A DNA stretch of 64,000 nucleotides from Falsirhodobacter xinxiangensis (GCF_004959935.1 NZ_SMYN01000009.1:62001-126000), one strand, 5' to 3'. Positions 9,887-19,492 are shown, counted from the first letter of the stretch. Numbers and translations: made by a program. Notes: generated by a model not told the origin, from the letters alone.

Positions 9887-11262
9887 CATTCCAGCGCCAG
9901 AACCGCCCCCGGGTTCATGATCCCCGCCGGGTCCAGCGCCCGCTTGATCGCGCGCATCGCGGCCAGTTTCGCCGGATCGCCATAGCGCACCAGATCCGGA
10001 ACCTTCAGCCGCCCGATCCCATGTTCCGCGCTGACCGAACCGTCCATGTCGTGCACCAGATCGTGCACCGCGCGGGTGATCGCCGCCGCATCATATTCCG
10101 CACGGCTCCGCCCCTCGGCCGGAAAAGCGTTGTAGTGCAGGTTCCCGTCGCCCATATGGCCGAAACAATTCACGCGCAGGCCGAACCCGGCCAGAGCCAC
10201 CTCGGCCCTCGCAATGAACTCCGGCACCAACCCCAATGGCAACGACACGTCATGGCTGGCGATGGCGCCGATATGGCGGTTCGCCTCCGGGATGCTTTCG
10301 CGCATCGTCCAGAACTCCTGCCGCTGCGCCTCGGACATGGCGATCAGGCCATCCTCCAGCCCGGCATCGACGAACAGCCCTTCCAGCGCCTCCACCGGGT
10401 CCAGCCCCTCGGGCAACCCCAACTCCACCAGCACCATCCAGTCCGACACCAGCGGCAGACGCACCTCGGGCATCGTCTGCGCCAGAAAATCCGGCCCTTG
10501 GCGCGAGATCAGCTCGAAGGCCTGCACCATCCCCGGCAACCGTCCCTCGGCCAGCCCCAGCAGCTCCAGAGCCGCGGCCGGCCTTTCCACCGCCAACAGC
10601 GCCGTCCCCACCCGCGCCGGGATTGGAAACAGCTTCAGACTGGCCGCCGTGATGATCCCCAGCGTGCCCTCCGCCCCAATCATCAGCCCGCGAAGATCAT
10701 AGCCGGTATTGTCCTTCCGCAGCCGCCTCAGCCCGTTCCAGACCGTCCCGTCCGGCAGCACCGCCTGAAGCCCAAGACACAGATCCCGCGCCGTGCCGTA
10801 TCGCAGCACGTTCAGCCCGCCTGCATTGGTCGACAACGCGCCGCCGATCCGCACCGAACCTTCCGACGCCAGCGACAGCGGAAACAGCCTCCCCGCATTC
10901 CGCGCCGCCGTCTGGATATCGGCCAGAATCGCCCCCGCCCCGGCCACAAGCGCGTTTTCGGCGGGAAACACCTCGATCCCGGTCATCCGCTCGGTCGAGA
11001 TCAGCAATGGCAGCCCCGGCATCACCTGCCCGCCGACCAGCCCCGTTCCGCCACCCAATGGCACGATCGCCACCCGCGCCGCCGCACAGGCTGCGACGAT
11101 CACCGAAACCTCCGCCGCGGTCCGGGGCAGCGCGACCGCACCCGCCCCACCGCCGAACTTGCCGCGCGGCTCGCTCAGATGGCGCGGCTCCACAGCGCGC
11201 AGCGTGTCGGGCGCCAGCCGCGCACCAAGCGTTTCAAGAAAGGCGGGATCGCATGGGTTCAT
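9886..11262 (-). CDS. FAD-binding 2-hydroxy acid dehydrogenase (GlcD / D-lactate dehydrogenase-like)
   Basis: A 458-aa flavoprotein of the VAO/PCMH family. The N-terminal FAD domain has VPLGGGTGLVGGQ (about 67-79) and IGGALSTNAGG; the C-terminal FAD-oxidase domain ends with CFGHMGDGNLHYN and SAEHGIGRLK. This layout is shared by glycolate oxidase subunit GlcD, D-lactate dehydrogenase and D-2-hydroxyglutarate dehydrogenase, and the substrate cannot be fixed from the sequence. No glcE or glcF partner lies nearby, so a single-subunit D-2-hydroxyacid dehydrogenase is more likely than a glycolate oxidase complex. The upstream MBL gene is 12 bases away. Confidence 0.88.
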   Translation of the reverse strand: MNPCDPAFLETLGARLAPDTLRAVEPRHLSEPRGKFGGGAGAVALPRTAAEVSVIVAACAAARVAIVPLGGGTGLVGGQVMPGLPLLISTERMTGIEVFPAENALVAGAGAILADIQTAARNAGRLFPLSLASEGSVRIGGALSTNAGGLNVLRYGTARDLCLGLQAVLPDGTVWNGLRRLRKDNTGYDLRGLMIGAEGTLGIITAASLKLFPIPARVGTALLAVERPAAALELLGLAEGRLPGMVQAFELISRQGPDFLAQTMPEVRLPLVSDWMVLVELGLPEGLDPVEALEGLFVDAGLEDGLIAMSEAQRQEFWTMRESIPEANRHIGAIASHDVSLPLGLVPEFIARAEVALAGFGLRVNCFGHMGDGNLHYNAFPAEGRSRAEYDAAAITRAVHDLVHDMDGSVSAEHGIGRLKVPDLVRYGDPAKLAAMRAIKRALDPAGIMNPGAVLALE

Positions 11263-11274
11263 CCCTCCGGGTTA

Positions 11275-12039
11275 TCACTCCGGCAGCGACGGCTCCAGCA
11301 CCATGATCGTCGGACGCCTCGGCAGGCTGTCCAGCCCAAGATCGATCTGCGAGACCCCCGGACGCACGATATCGAAGCTGCCCTCCATGTTGCCCAGAAA
11401 CACCTCCAGCGACCGCCCCGAGAACCAGTGCATCGGCAGCACGACCGAGGATCGCAGCCGCTGCACCACCCGCCCCATCACTGCCACGTCCATCGTATAA
11501 CTGCCATCCACCGGCACCATCAGCACATCCACCCGGCCCAGCGCGGCATATTGCGCGGCATCCGGTTCGTGATGCAGATGTCCCAGATGGCCGATGCACA
11601 GGCCCGCCACCTCGAACACGAAGATCGAATTGCCATCCTCGCGGATGCCGCCAGCCCAGTCGCGCACATCGGTGGTGACGTTGCGCACGATCACTTCCGG
11701 CAACTCCAGCCGCTTGTCGCCCTCCCACCCTCGCAGCACATGGGTAATCGCCGGATCGGGAGTGTCGGTAAAATGCGTGGAATGGGCGTTGTTCATCGTC
11801 ACGATGTCCGGAACCAGCCCGCCGAGCCACCCGTGATAATCCGTCGCCGCCGTGACCCCGCCGGGCGTGCGCAGCGCAAAGGTCGAATGCCCGACGTAAT
11901 GGATGCGCACCCGCCCCTCGGGCAGCGGGTCCTCGAACGCCGCGCGCGTGACGCCCGTATCGGCCAGCGCAATGCAATGGCTGGGCGTCTGAGCATGGGC
12001 GGCGGTGGCGAAAAGCAGGGCAGCGGCGAATCGGATCAT
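11275..12039 (-). CDS. Secreted metallo-beta-lactamase-fold protein (UlaG-like)
   Basis: A 254-aa protein with a signal peptide (MIRFAAALLFATAAHA, cleavage near residue 16-17). The fold is seen in IHYVGHSTFALRTPGG, a His-rich GHLGHLHHEPD region and PMHWFSGRSLEV near the end. The usual HxHxDH metal motif reads N84-x-H86-x-T88-H89, so two ligands differ. Members of this family act as lactonases or phosphodiesterases, but the changed motif makes activity uncertain. It lies 12 bases upstream of the FAD dehydrogenase gene and is probably cotranscribed. Confidence 0.78.
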   Translation of the reverse strand: MIRFAAALLFATAAHAQTPSHCIALADTGVTRAAFEDPLPEGRVRIHYVGHSTFALRTPGGVTAATDYHGWLGGLVPDIVTMNNAHSTHFTDTPDPAITHVLRGWEGDKRLELPEVIVRNVTTDVRDWAGGIREDGNSIFVFEVAGLCIGHLGHLHHEPDAAQYAALGRVDVLMVPVDGSYTMDVAVMGRVVQRLRSSVVLPMHWFSGRSLEVFLGNMEGSFDIVRPGVSQIDLGLDSLPRRPTIMVLEPSLPE

Positions 12040-12099
12040 CGGGTCACCTCCACCGCCAAGGATGCGGCTTTGGCGCGCAGAGGTCAGTTCACGGATACG

Positions 12100-12684
12100 T
12101 CAGCCGACATCCGTGCGCCCGCGCCGATCCCCGCGCAGGTTGGCGTAAAGCACATGGTTCCGCCAACGCCCCGCAATCTGAAGATAGCTTTGCGCCACGC
12201 CCTCGTATTTGAAGCCGCACTTTTCCAGCACCCCGCGCGAGGCAGCGTTCTCCGGCAGACAGGCGGCCTCGATCCGGCTCAGATCCAGCGTGGTGAAGGC
12301 ATAATGCGTGACCGCCAGAATCGCCTCGCGCATATACCCTTTGCGGGCATAGGGCTGGCCCACCCAATAGCCCAAGGTGCCCGCCTGTGCCGGGCCGCGC
12401 CGGATATTGTCCAGCGTGATCGCCCCGACCAGCGCCTTGTCATCGCGCCGGATCAGCAGCAGCGGCATGGCCGACCCGTCGCCCACCGCCCGCGACGACC
12501 ACGCGACGCGGTTGGTGAAGGCGCGGCGTGTCAGATGCTCGGGCGACCAGACAGGCTCCCACGCCTGCAGGAAATCGGCGCTGCGCGACCGCAGACCCGA
12601 CCACGCGGCAAAGTCGCCGTGCTGCGGCAGGCGCAGGGTCATCCGCTCCGTCTCGATCCTGACGTTGCGCCGCAGGCCCAGCAT
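12100..12684 (-). CDS. GNAT-family N-acetyltransferase, RimJ/RimL-like
   Basis: A 194-aa acetyltransferase. Features are the N-terminal RIETERMTLRLPQHGDF, the acetyl-CoA region YWVGQPYARKGYMREAI and the closing NAASRGVLEKCGFKYEG, typical of RimJ/RimL-type enzymes that acetylate ribosomal protein N-termini. The actual substrate is unknown. Its start overlaps the stop of the M16 peptidase gene (TGATG at 12682-12686), which points to translational coupling. Confidence 0.9.
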   Translation of the reverse strand: MLGLRRNVRIETERMTLRLPQHGDFAAWSGLRSRSADFLQAWEPVWSPEHLTRRAFTNRVAWSSRAVGDGSAMPLLLIRRDDKALVGAITLDNIRRGPAQAGTLGYWVGQPYARKGYMREAILAVTHYAFTTLDLSRIEAACLPENAASRGVLEKCGFKYEGVAQSYLQIAGRWRNHVLYANLRGDRRGRTDVG

Positions 12685-13943
12685 CAGGCGGCGAGCCTCG
12701 ATCTGATACCCTCCAGCCCGGGCGCCTTCTTGACCGGGCCGTATAGCGCCAGCGCCGCGGGGGCCGACAGCATCCGCCCGGCATAATCGCGCACGTCCGA
12801 TGCCGTGACTGCGTCGATCTTGGCCACCGCCTCGTCCACGTCCGGCACGCGGCCATAGATTGCCAGCAGCCGCGCGATACGCTCGGCCCGCGACGAGGGC
12901 GATTCAAGTCCCATCAGCATCCCGGCCTTCATCTGCGCCCGCGCCCGGTTCACCTCGGCCTCGGTCATGTCCTCGGCGGCGCGTTTCAGCTCGTCGATGG
13001 TCAGGCCGGTCAGGTCCTGAATCTGGTCCGAAGACGTCCCGGCATAGACGGTGATCTGCCCCGTATCCTCATAGGCGCCCGACTGCGCGAAGATGGTATA
13101 GCACAGCCCCCGCTCCTCGCGGATCTTCTGGAACAGGCGCGAGGACATGCCCCCGCCCAGCGCCGTGGCATAGACCTGCGCGGCATAGACATCGGGGGCC
13201 CGATAGCCGGGCGATTCGAAGGACAGCGCGAAATGCGCCTGTTCCAGCTTCTTCACCTCGCGCCGTTCGCCGCCCATGAACCGGGCGGGCTGCACCAGCC
13301 CGTTGCCGACCGGCTTCAGATGCCCGAACAGCGCCGTCGCCTGCGCCACGATGGCGTCATGGTCGATCCCGCCTGCCGCGGACAGGATCATCTGGTCCGG
13401 CCCGTAATGTTCGGCCACGAACCGCGTCAGATCCTCGCGAGAGAAGCCCGCGACGCGTTCCTCCGGTCCAAGGATCGTGCGCCCGAACGGCTGGTCGGGA
13501 TAGGACGCCTCGTGCAGCCAGTCGAAGATGATGTCGTCCGGCGTGTCCAGCGCCTGCCCGATCTCCTGCAGGATGACGCCGCGTTCGACCTCGATCTCGC
13601 GCGGCTCGAACACCGGGTTCAACACGATGTCGGCAATGACGTCCAGCGCCAGCGCCACGTCATTTTCCAGCACCCGCGCGTAATAGGCGGTCATCTCGCG
13701 GCTGGTATAGGCGTTGATGTAACCGCCCACATCCTCGATCTCTTCGGCGATCTTCAGCGCGGTCCGGCGCTTCGTGCCCTTGAACGCCATGTGTTCAAGG
13801 AAATGCGCGATGCCGTTCTGCTCGACCCGCTCGTGCCGTCCGCCCGCCGTGACCCAGACCCCGACCGAGGCCGATTTCAGCCCCGGCATCTGCTCGGTCA
13901 CGATACGGAAACCGTTGGGAAGCGTGTCGAGCCTGATCGTCAA
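12684..13943 (-). CDS. M16-family zinc peptidase (mitochondrial processing peptidase-like)
   Basis: A 419-aa peptidase with the inverted zinc motif HFLEH (His47-Glu50-His51), the downstream EVERGVILQEI glutamate and the SSRLFQKIREERGLCY region of this family. Rhodobacterales members resemble the beta subunit of mitochondrial processing peptidase. The TTG at 13943 is the start because it gives the family N-terminus TIRLDTLPNGFRIVTEQ and overlaps the thrC stop (TTGA). The frame stays open for some 700 bases upstream inside thrC, but that part is not peptidase. Confidence 0.92.
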   Translation of the reverse strand: MTIRLDTLPNGFRIVTEQMPGLKSASVGVWVTAGGRHERVEQNGIAHFLEHMAFKGTKRRTALKIAEEIEDVGGYINAYTSREMTAYYARVLENDVALALDVIADIVLNPVFEPREIEVERGVILQEIGQALDTPDDIIFDWLHEASYPDQPFGRTILGPEERVAGFSREDLTRFVAEHYGPDQMILSAAGGIDHDAIVAQATALFGHLKPVGNGLVQPARFMGGERREVKKLEQAHFALSFESPGYRAPDVYAAQVYATALGGGMSSRLFQKIREERGLCYTIFAQSGAYEDTGQITVYAGTSSDQIQDLTGLTIDELKRAAEDMTEAEVNRARAQMKAGMLMGLESPSSRAERIARLLAIYGRVPDVDEAVAKIDAVTASDVRDYAGRMLSAPAALALYGPVKKAPGLEGIRSRLAA

Positions 13944-15325
13944 CGGCCGGTCCTTTCGCGGATGAAGGTTTCCACCGCGGACAGATCGTTCGCGATGCGG
14001 TTGACACGCTCGGGGCGGTCGAAAAGGTCGGCCATATGCGGCGGCAGGGCCGGACGGATGCCGGAAGCGGCCTCGACCGCATCGGGGAACTTGGCCGGAT
14101 GCGCGGTCGCCAGCGTGATCATCGGCACGGTGCCCAGATGCTGCTCGGCCACCGCAACGGCAACCGCCGAATGCGGGCACAGCAATTCGCCCGTCCCGTC
14201 CAGCACGCGGCGAATGGTGGCGCTCGTCTCCTCCTCGGACACGCGGCCCGAATCGAAGCTCGCGCGCAGCGTTTCCAGCGCCCCTTGCGAAATGTGGAAG
14301 CCCCCGGCCTTCAACTCGGCCATGAGCTGCGTCACCGCCGCACCGTCGCGACCGTAAGCATCGAACAGCGCCCGCTCGAAGTTCGACGACACCTGAATGT
14401 CCATCGACGGGCTGATCGACGGCTTCACCCCGTCCGGCACATAATCGCCCGAACTCAGCGCCCGGTGCAGGATGTCGTTCTGGTTGGTCGCCACCACCAG
14501 CTTTTCGATCGGCAGCCCCATTTTCCGCGCGATATAGCCCGCAAAGATGTCCCCGAAATTCCCGGTCGGTACGGTGAACGACACCGGACGCCCCGGCGCA
14601 CCAAGCGACACGGCGGCGGTGAAATAATACACCACCTGCACCAGAACCCGCCCCCAATTGATGGAGTTCACGCCCGCCAGCCCCACCGCGTCGCGGAAGG
14701 TGAAGTCGTTGAACATATCCTTGACCAGCGCCTGACAGGTGTCGAAATCGCCATCCACCGCCAGCGTGTGCACGTTCGATTCCGACGGCGTCGTCATCTG
14801 CCGCCGCTGCACGTCCGATACGCGGCCATGCGGATACATGATGACCACATCGACGTTGGACAGCCCGCGGAACGCCTCGATCGCCGCCGACCCGGTATCG
14901 CCCGAGGTCGCACCGACGATGGTGATCTTCTCGCCCGATTTCGCCAGCGCGGCCTGGAACAGCTGGCCGATCAGCTGCATGGCGAAGTCCTTGAACGCCA
15001 GCGTCGGGCCGTGGAACAGCTCCAGCAGGAAATGGTTGGGCGCAAGCTGCACCAGCGGCGCGCGCGCGGCATGGGCGAACCCGGCATAGGCCTTGTCGAT
15101 CAGCCCGCGCAGTTCCTCATCCGTGAACGTATCGCCCGTGAAGGGACGGATGACGCGGAACGCGACCTCCTCATAGCTTTGCCCCGCCAGCGCCGCGATT
15201 TCCGGCGCGGTGAACGCCGGTACGGTTTCCGGCACGTAAAGTCCGCCGTCGCGCGCAAGGCCGGTCATCATCGCCTCGCCAAAGGTCAGGACGGGGGCGG
15301 TTCCACGGGTCGAGATATATTTCAT
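13940..15325 (-). CDS. thrC: Threonine synthase
   Basis: A 461-aa PLP enzyme that converts O-phosphohomoserine to threonine. The N-terminus MKYISTRGTAPVLTFGEAMM is typical, and the PLP Lys112 lies in LAFKDFAMQ. Further PLP contacts are in GATSGDTGSAAIEAF, and VPTGNFGDIFAGYIA is also conserved. Length matches bacterial type I threonine synthases. The stop overlaps the M16 peptidase start, and the start abuts the surf1 stop at 15326. The surf1-thrC-M16-GNAT order is therefore one coupled run. Confidence 0.97.
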   Translation of the reverse strand: MKYISTRGTAPVLTFGEAMMTGLARDGGLYVPETVPAFTAPEIAALAGQSYEEVAFRVIRPFTGDTFTDEELRGLIDKAYAGFAHAARAPLVQLAPNHFLLELFHGPTLAFKDFAMQLIGQLFQAALAKSGEKITIVGATSGDTGSAAIEAFRGLSNVDVVIMYPHGRVSDVQRRQMTTPSESNVHTLAVDGDFDTCQALVKDMFNDFTFRDAVGLAGVNSINWGRVLVQVVYYFTAAVSLGAPGRPVSFTVPTGNFGDIFAGYIARKMGLPIEKLVVATNQNDILHRALSSGDYVPDGVKPSISPSMDIQVSSNFERALFDAYGRDGAAVTQLMAELKAGGFHISQGALETLRASFDSGRVSEEETSATIRRVLDGTGELLCPHSAVAVAVAEQHLGTVPMITLATAHPAKFPDAVEAASGIRPALPPHMADLFDRPERVNRIANDLSAVETFIRERTGR

Positions 15326-15991
15326 TCACGCATTTCCTTCACCACGCCGCCTGATACGCCAGAGCCAAAGCAGTGTCATCCCCACCCAGACCGCCGCAAG
15401 CGAAAACCACGTCAGGGCGTATCCCAGATGGTCGTTCGGGATCGCGCTCGTGTCGATGGGCAGCGGGATCACCCCGTCCCCGGTCGGCGTGCGGGCCACG
15501 ACCAGCACAGGCTCCGTCCCCAAGGCAGACGCCATCGCAGGCACATCGCGCGCGAACCACAGATCCCCTTCCGGCGCGGGGGTGTAGCTGTCCACCTCCT
15601 CGGGCCAGTGCAGGTTGCCGTTCACCTCGGCCTCGGCCGCGTTCAGCGGATCGTTCCGCCACGCCTCATAGATGAAGCCGCGATCCACCATGATCCGCCG
15701 CCCGCCTGTCTCATAGGCGGCGATCACGCGGAACCCCGGCCCCATTTCCTTGTGGCCGACCAGCACCAGAAGCCGGTCCCCGGTGAACCGACCCTCCAGC
15801 CGTACGGGTTTGTATCGGTCGGCTTCGGTCGGCGCGTCGGGCAAGTCCCCCGGAACGTCCCGGATCTGCGCGTCGATGGCGGCGATGACGCCTTCCTTCC
15901 ATTCCAGCCGCTGAAGCTGCCAGCGGCCAAGGCCCAGAAGGATCGCCGTGCCGATCAGGCCGATCAGCAGCGGGGCAAGAAATCGTTTCAT
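15326..15991 (-). CDS. SURF1-family cytochrome oxidase assembly protein
   Basis: A 221-aa protein with the SURF1 architecture: an N-terminal transmembrane helix (about residues 4-22, ending in LGRWQLQRLEWK), a central periplasmic domain (RLEGRFTGDRLLVL, RIMVDRGFI) and a C-terminal helix (HLGYALTWFSLAAVWVGMTLLW). SURF1 helps insert heme a into subunit I of aa3 oxidase. It follows the ctaC-ctaB-ctaG-ctaE cluster but is separated from ctaE by a terminator at 16008-16033. Confidence 0.93.
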   Translation of the reverse strand: MKRFLAPLLIGLIGTAILLGLGRWQLQRLEWKEGVIAAIDAQIRDVPGDLPDAPTEADRYKPVRLEGRFTGDRLLVLVGHKEMGPGFRVIAAYETGGRRIMVDRGFIYEAWRNDPLNAAEAEVNGNLHWPEEVDSYTPAPEGDLWFARDVPAMASALGTEPVLVVARTPTGDGVIPLPIDTSAIPNDHLGYALTWFSLAAVWVGMTLLWLWRIRRRGEGNA

Positions 15992-16004
15992 GGATCTTCC
16001 AACG

Positions 16005-16033
16005 AAAAACGCGCGCCCGAACCGGCGCGCGTT
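16005..16033 (-). terminator. Rho-independent terminator after ctaE
   Basis: A 10-bp stem (16008-16017 with 16024-16033) has a 6-base loop. On the minus strand it is followed by a U-run (A5 at 16005-16009 on the plus strand). It lies between ctaE and surf1, so surf1 may be read by partial readthrough or its own promoter. Confidence 0.75.
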
Positions 16034-16051
16034 GCAAAGGCTCGAAAGGGT

Positions 16052-16861
16052 TTACTGACCCCAGACGTAGATCGAGGCGAACAGGAACAGCCAGACCACA
16101 TCGACGAAGTGCCAATACCACGCGGCCGCCTCGAAGCCGACATGCTTCTCGCGGCTCATCTGGCCCTGTTTCGCCCGGATCAGGCAGACGGCAAGGAAGA
16201 TGGTGCCGATGATGACGTGGAACCCGTGGAAACCCGTCGCCATGAAGAAGTTCGCGCCATAGATGTTGCCCGAGAAGCCGAACGCCGCGTGGCTGTATTC
16301 ATAGGCCTGGAACACCGTGAACAACACGCCCAGCCCCACGGCCAGCAGCAGCCCGTTCACCAGATCCTTGCGGTTGTCCTCATGCGCGATGGCATGGTGC
16401 GCCCAAGTGCAGGCCGCGCCAGAACACAGCAGGATCAGCGTGTTGATCAGCGGCAGGTGCCACGGATCGAAGGTTTCGATCCCCTCGGGCGGAAAGATGC
16501 CGTCGATGGCGGGCGACAGGCCGGACGGGTCCATCGGATAGATGGCGTGTTTGAAAAAGCTCCAGAACCACGCGGCGAAGAACATCACTTCGGACATGAT
16601 GAACATGATCACGCCATAGCGCAGGCCAATCTGCACCACCGGGGTGTGATCGCCGACGAGGCTTTCCTTGATCACGTCACCCCACCAGCCCCACATGGTG
16701 TAAAGCACCAGCGCAAGGCCGATCAGGAACACCCAGGGGCCGCTTTCGGTCTTCATCCACAGCACGCTGCCATACAGCATGACGAAGGCCCCGACCGCGC
16801 TGATGAACGGCCAGACGGATGGCGGAAGGATATGATAATCGTGGTTCTTTGCGTGCGCCAT
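16052..16861 (-). CDS. ctaE: Cytochrome c oxidase subunit III
   Basis: A 269-aa subunit of the aa3-type oxidase. The N-terminus [18 protein letters not shown] is characteristic. Seven hydrophobic helices follow, with conserved segments such as [14 protein letters not shown] and [17 protein letters not shown] at the end. Start 16861 has purine-rich GGAG directly upstream. It is the last gene of the ctaC-ctaB-ctaG-ctaE cluster, and subunit I (ctaD) is not in the window. Confidence 0.98.
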   Translation of the reverse strand: MAHAKNHDYHILPPSVWPFISAVGAFVMLYGSVLWMKTESGPWVFLIGLALVLYTMWGWWGDVIKESLVGDHTPVVQIGLRYGVIMFIMSEVMFFAAWFWSFFKHAIYPMDPSGLSPAIDGIFPPEGIETFDPWHLPLINTLILLCSGAACTWAHHAIAHEDNRKDLVNGLLLAVGLGVLFTVFQAYEYSHAAFGFSGNIYGANFFMATGFHGFHVIIGTIFLAVCLIRAKQGQMSREKHVGFEAAAWYWHFVDVVWLFLFASIYVWGQ

Positions 16862-16886
16862 CTCCGGGTCCCTCTGGCTGCGTAGC

Positions 16887-17456
16887 TTACTGTAGCGTGC
16901 TGCCCTTTGCGGGGGCAAGCGCGGCCTGCTCTTGCGGCAGGTCGGTTTGATAGAAAGTGTAGGACAGGGTTATGTGGTTGACGAACTTGCCTTCCCGGTC
17001 GTCCACCATCGCAGGATCGACATAGAAGGTCACCGGCATCTGCACCGTCTCGCCGGGTTGCAACACCTGCTGGGTGAAGCAGAAACAGTCGATCTTGGCA
17101 AAGAACCCGCCCGCCGCATCCGGTGCCACGTTATAAGTCGCGGTCCCGGCAATCGGCTTGTCGGTCGGGTTCGACGCCTCATAGAAGGCCAGCCCCGTCT
17201 CGCCGATCTTCAACGTCATCTGGCGCTGGGCGGGCTTGAATGTCCAAGGCATCCCCTTGTCCAGCGAGGCATCGAAGCGCACCGTGATCTCGCGGTCCAG
17301 CACGGTATCCGATGCGGATTCAGCCCGCGCGGTCGTCCCGGCGAACCCCGTCACCCGACAGAACCAGTCATAGAAAGGCACCGCCGCAAAAGACAGCCCG
17401 CACATCACCACCGCCACGCCCGCAAGGCGCAAGGCCGTCTTCTGCTGCGCGTTCAT
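16887..17456 (-). CDS. ctaG: Cytochrome c oxidase assembly protein CtaG/Cox11
   Basis: A 189-aa copper chaperone for the CuB site of oxidase subunit I. It has one N-terminal membrane helix (about 8-26) and an immunoglobulin-like periplasmic domain. The copper-binding motif is CFCF in [13 protein letters not shown]. The neighbouring [10 protein letters not shown] stretch is typical. Its start overlaps the stop of the small upstream ORF (ATGA at 17453-17456). Confidence 0.97.
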   Translation of the reverse strand: MNAQQKTALRLAGVAVVMCGLSFAAVPFYDWFCRVTGFAGTTARAESASDTVLDREITVRFDASLDKGMPWTFKPAQRQMTLKIGETGLAFYEASNPTDKPIAGTATYNVAPDAAGGFFAKIDCFCFTQQVLQPGETVQMPVTFYVDPAMVDDREGKFVNHITLSYTFYQTDLPQEQAALAPAKGSTLQ

Positions 17457-17638
17457 CGCGTCGCCTCCCCCGGCAGGACCGCCGTTCCGGTCACGCCCTG
17501 AAAGCCGTCCTTCTCGCCGATCTCGGTCACTTTCACCACGGTCAGCCCAAAGACCAGCGCGACGAACACCGCCAGCACGATCCCCAGCCCCATGTTGCGC
17601 CCGAAACGCCGCTTGTGCAGTTCGTGTTCGCGAAACAT
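17453..17638 (-). CDS. Small single-helix membrane protein in the cta cluster (CoxF-like)
   Basis: A 61-aa protein with a basic N-terminus (FREHELHKRRFGRN), one hydrophobic helix (about residues 17-37, ending VVKV) and a short polar C-terminus. The position between ctaB and ctaG and the R-rich start followed by one helix resemble the CoxF-type small ORFs of alphaproteobacterial oxidase clusters. Its role is not established. It overlaps ctaB by TGATG and ctaG by ATGA, so all three are likely translated in step. Confidence 0.82.
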   Translation of the reverse strand: MFREHELHKRRFGRNMGLGIVLAVFVALVFGLTVVKVTEIGEKDGFQGVTGTAVLPGEATR

Positions 17639-18570
17639 CACCAGCCTCCCAATCCCCAGGGCTTCAGCGCGGCCTCGGCCAGAAACGCGCCGAAATGCAG
17701 GAACAGATACATCAGGGAAAAGGCGAAGACCTTCTTCTCGACCTTGTATCCGTCGGCCTCGGCCTCCGCCTCCTCGCGCCGGACGATGCGCCACGCGCCC
17801 CAGATGAACATCGCGTTCAGCACGACCGCGACCGCAACATAGATCGGCCCGCCGATCGACGTGAACCCCGCGCCGATCGCCACAGGCGCCAGCAGCAGCG
17901 TATAGACCAGAATATGCTTCCGCGTGGATTTGCGCCCATGCGTCACGGTCAGCATCGGAACCTTGGCGGCCGAATAATCCGACTTCATGAACAGCGCCAG
18001 CGCCCAGAAATGCGGCGGCGTCCACATGAAGATCAGCGCGAACATCAGCACGCTTTCGACCGACACGCCGCCCGTTGCGACGGCCCAGCCGATCATGGGC
18101 GGAAACGCCCCCGCAGCCCCGCCGATCACGATGTTCTGCGGCGTCGTCCGCTTCAGCCACATCGAATAGATGACGACATAGAAGAAGATCGTAAACGCCA
18201 GAAAAGCCGCCGAAAACCAGTTCGCGGCCAGCCCCAGCATCATCACCGAAATGCCCGACAGCGCCAGCCCGAAGCCAAGCGCCTCGCCCGGCGCGATCCG
18301 CCCGCCGGGGATGGGGCGGCTTTGGGTGCGTTTCATCACCGCGTCGATATCGGCGTCCCACCACATGTTCAGCGCGCCCGAAGCCCCGCCGCCCAGCGCG
18401 ATGAACAGGATCGACGCCAGCGCCACCAGCGGATGAACCCCCACCGGCGCGACCAGAAGCCCCACCATCGCGGTGAAGACCACAAGCGACATCACCCTCG
18501 GCTTCAAAAGCGAGAAGTAGTCGTTGAAACCGGCATCGCCGGTTCCTTCGAAGCTGTTGATGTCGCTCAT
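17638..18570 (-). CDS. ctaB: Protoheme IX farnesyltransferase (heme O synthase)
   Basis: A 310-aa UbiA-family prenyltransferase that attaches farnesyl to heme B, the first step to heme A for the aa3 oxidase. The Asp-rich prenyl-diphosphate motif is in NMWWDADIDAVMKRT (about 68-82), followed by SRPIPGGRI, and there are eight to nine hydrophobic helices. It lies 10 bases downstream of ctaC. Confidence 0.97.
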   Translation of the reverse strand: MSDINSFEGTGDAGFNDYFSLLKPRVMSLVVFTAMVGLLVAPVGVHPLVALASILFIALGGGASGALNMWWDADIDAVMKRTQSRPIPGGRIAPGEALGFGLALSGISVMMLGLAANWFSAAFLAFTIFFYVVIYSMWLKRTTPQNIVIGGAAGAFPPMIGWAVATGGVSVESVLMFALIFMWTPPHFWALALFMKSDYSAAKVPMLTVTHGRKSTRKHILVYTLLLAPVAIGAGFTSIGGPIYVAVAVVLNAMFIWGAWRIVRREEAEAEADGYKVEKKVFAFSLMYLFLHFGAFLAEAALKPWGLGGW

Positions 18571-18580
18571 GCCAGTATCC

Positions 18581-19492
18581 TTAGTTGGCGGCCACGGTCA
18601 GCGGGCCGCCATTCGATGCAACTTCGGTCGGAAGCGGGACATATCCACCCTCCGCCTTGGCCGCTGCAAGCCATTCGTCGTAAACTTGTTGCGAGACGAC
18701 CTTGACCGTGATCGGCATATAGGCGTGGTCCTTGCCGCAAAGCTCCGAACACTGGCCGAAATAGACGCCCTCGCGGTCCGCGCTGAACCACAGTTCCGCC
18801 AGACGTCCCGGAACGCCGTCCTGTTTGACGCCGAAGGCAGGCATGGCCCAGGAATGGATCACGTCAGACGCCGTCACCTGAACCACGACCGTGGTGTTCA
18901 CCGGCACGATCACCGCCGTATCCGTCGCCAGCAGGAAGTCCGAAGGCTCATACCCCGCTGCGGTCAGCTCCGCTTCGATCTCGGGGCTGCGCACTTTGCT
19001 CTCGCCACCGATCATGAAGCTGTCGAAAGCGATCTCGTCATCGACATATTCATAGGACCAGTACCACTGGTTGCCTGTCGCCTTGATGGTCAGCTCGGCC
19101 TCCGGGATCTCCTGCTGTTTGAACAGCACGGGCAGCGAAAACGCCCCGATAAAGACAAGGATCAGGATCGGCACGATGGTCCACGCGATCTCCAGCGGCG
19201 AATTGTGCGTGAAGGTCGCGGGCGTCTTGTTGGCGCGCGTGTTGAACCGGACGATGCACCAGATCAGCAGCGCCGTCACGAACACCGTGATCACGCCGAT
19301 GATGATCAGCAGCATGTGGTCCAGACCCTGCAGGTCCCGCGCCAGTTCCGTCGCCGCCGGCTGGAATCCGGTCGCACCGGGGGTGGGCCGTCCCACCACT
19401 TCCAGCCCCTGCGCGATGGCCGTGCCACCCGCGAATGTCGCTGCCAGACCCACGGCAAACCCGTAAACGGAGGTCAGAGGTCGCATTTTCAT
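18581..19492 (-). CDS. ctaC: Cytochrome c oxidase subunit II
   Basis: A 303-aa precursor with a signal peptide (to about AIAQ, residue 28), two transmembrane helices and a periplasmic CuA domain. The CuA ligands are in [16 protein letters not shown] (CxxxC plus Met) with the upstream His in HSWAMPAFG; the aromatic patch is QWYWSYEY. It accepts electrons from cytochrome c. As first gene of the cluster it is preceded by a 135-base leader with a candidate promoter. Confidence 0.98.
   Translation of the reverse strand: MKMRPLTSVYGFAVGLAATFAGGTAIAQGLEVVGRPTPGATGFQPAATELARDLQGLDHMLLIIIGVITVFVTALLIWCIVRFNTRANKTPATFTHNSPLEIAWTIVPILILVFIGAFSLPVLFKQQEIPEAELTIKATGNQWYWSYEYVDDEIAFDSFMIGGESKVRSPEIEAELTAAGYEPSDFLLATDTAVIVPVNTTVVVQVTASDVIHSWAMPAFGVKQDGVPGRLAELWFSADREGVYFGQCSELCGKDHAYMPITVKVVSQQVYDEWLAAAKAEGGYVPLPTEVASNGGPLTVAAN

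Noticed and set aside
9781-12786. A 1000-codon plus-strand frame over the FAD dehydrogenase and MBL genes
   Set aside because: Same GC artefact; the minus-strand products have full family motifs.
13943-14657. N-terminal extension of the M16 peptidase
   Set aside because: It lies inside thrC in another frame and does not resemble peptidase sequence.
14036-16885. A 949-codon plus-strand frame over thrC, surf1 and ctaE
   Set aside because: Antisense shadow of three well-recognised genes.
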